Below, piece after piece: positions 5,246-5,774 of a DNA stretch of 5,774 bases. The DNA comes from Clostridiales bacterium. Lineage in GTDB: Bacteria; Bacillota; Clostridia; Lachnospirales; WQUN01. The position numbers and the translations under genes were made by a program. Location: NCBI GenBank assembly GCA_031273705.1, contig JAISRJ010000229.1, positions 1 to 5,774 on the forward strand, written 5' to 3'. The notes beneath the pieces are model-generated. The model made no database searches. It saw only the letters and a program-made list of their open reading frames with translations, and was not told the DNA's origin. The stretch's first letter is position 1. Each line of letters opens with the position of its first letter.

Positions 5246-5563
5246 TTATGAGCGGGAATAGAATAACAGTCCTACTCTGTTTATATGGTCGATCAAATCG
5301 GAACATGTAAGTTGGTGGAAAATAGAAATATCAAAATAATACGGTAACAACAAATCGTCTAATTGCCAGCGTATTTTATTGGCTATCGTGGTATTTAATT
5401 TCTCTCCTTTTAAAACGAGATCAATATCTGAGGCAGGTTTATAGTTCCCTTTTGCCCTGGAGCCATATAATACTGCCTCATCCACTTCTTCGGTAGAAGC
5501 AAACACATTCCGGATTTTCTCAATATCCTGAATTCGTAAGCCATAGCGCATTGGTTCATTCAT
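5246..5563 (-). CDS. mntA: MNT-type minimal nucleotidyltransferase (antitoxin-like, HEPN partner)
   Basis: A single-domain nucleotidyltransferase of about 105 residues, the usual length for this family. The catalytic signature GS-x10-DxD is complete: GSRAKG at 34-39 and SDIDL at 45-49, with a third candidate acidic residue in YFDISIF (Asp78), counted from the ATG at 5563. In studied HEPN/MNT pairs the MNT protein adds AMP groups to the HEPN toxin and so silences it; that role is inferred here from the intact motif and the neighbouring gene. The start is uncertain: in-frame ATGs lie at 5578, 5566, 5563 and 5551. The first three overlap the HEPN gene; MRYGL at 5551 resembles the start of relatives I recall. 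I chose 5563, where ATGAATGA overlaps the upstream stop by 8 bases. No strong Shine-Dalgarno site decides it. The gene looks more AT-rich than pyrKD, consistent with accessory DNA. Confidence 0.92.
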   Translation of the reverse strand: MNEPMRYGLRIQDIEKIRNVFASTEEVDEAVLYGSRAKGNYKPASDIDLVLKGEKLNTTIANKIRWQLDDLLLPYYFDISIFHQLTCSDLIDHINRVGLLFYSRS

Positions 5564-5774
5564 CATGCTGCATATCATCAGACAAGAGGCTGTCCATTAT
5601 TACTTTAAACTGCTTAAATACGGGGTAATATTCACTGATTATTTTATTATATATACCATTGGCGGTGTCGTCGTCGTATATATGCGAAGTTGTATTCCGG
5701 GATTGTATCATATCCATCCATACGCCTGCCTGGTCGATGAGTTGCATCTTGAATGCTTCGCGTGTGGCATCCCT
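5556..5774 (-). CDS. hepT: HEPN-family protein, HI0074-like (5' end cut by window edge)
   Basis: The C-terminal 72 residues of a protein usually 130-145 long. The frame is open to the window edge and starts with RDATREAFK, then MQLIDQAGVWMDMIQSRNTT. This matches the 'nucleotidyltransferase substrate binding protein' family typified by HI0074, an all-alpha HEPN fold. The HEPN ribonuclease motif R-x4-H is visible as RNTTSH (residues 26-31 of the visible part), followed by the helix ETAN-like DDTANGIYNKIISEYY. HEPN proteins of this kind pair with MNT nucleotidyltransferases, and the adjacent overlapping gene is one. The intact motif suggests a possible RNA-cleaving toxin, but HI0074-type members are less studied than HepT, so toxicity is an inference. 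An ATG at 5747 is internal, because family-conserved sequence continues upstream of it without a stop. Confidence 0.9.
   Translation of the reverse strand, partial: RDATREAFKMQLIDQAGVWMDMIQSRNTTSHIYDDDTANGIYNKIISEYYPVFKQFKVIMDSLLSDDMQHDE

Overview
The window looks like chromosomal DNA from a member of the Bacteroidales (Bacteroides/Parabacteroides-like). The reasons are a class 1B dihydroorotate dehydrogenase pair whose PyrK starts MKKYRLD as I recall for that group, promoter boxes of the Bacteroidetes type (TAnnTTTG, once with a TTTG box exactly 19 bases upstream), mostly A-rich leaders instead of Shine-Dalgarno sites, and a long AT-rich intergenic region. This is a judgement from sequence features; no species is named. 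All seven genes I can support lie on the minus strand, so they are read from the right end of the window to the left.

Right end (5246-5774): a HEPN-family protein (its start is cut by the window edge) overlaps a small MNT-type nucleotidyltransferase. Together they form a HEPN/MNT toxin-antitoxin-like pair. Both key motifs are visible: R-x4-H in the HEPN protein and GS-x10-DxD in the transferase.

Middle right (3843-5245): about 1.4 kb with no convincing gene, but rich in structure. From right to left on the minus strand it holds a hairpin (5002-5037), a pair of matching inverted ends (4771 and 5241), a 180-base stretch packed with inverted repeats (4593-4771), a 14-bp perfect palindrome (4568-4581), scattered TACAnATGTA sites, a G-quadruplex-type G-run motif on the minus strand (4299-4317), a cluster of TACAnATGTA/GTATAC sites with three tandem 12-bp units (3959-4076), and a consensus Bacteroidetes promoter (3898-3928).

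Centre (1570-3842): that promoter drives an XRE-type DNA-binding protein with a proline-rich linker, followed by pyrK and pyrD, which overlap by 13 bases. PyrK (FAD, [2Fe-2S]) and PyrD (FMN) assemble into the NAD-linked dihydroorotate dehydrogenase of de novo pyrimidine synthesis. The XRE gene may be co-transcribed with pyrKD, although pyrK also has a promoter-like box of its own.

Left end (1-1452): a hipBA-type toxin-antitoxin operon, again in the same direction. The HipB-like antitoxin overlaps the HipA-like kinase by 7 bases, and the last part of HipA lies beyond the window. Housekeeping pyrimidine genes therefore sit between two unrelated toxin-antitoxin-type modules, with a repeat-rich gene-free zone next to one of them.
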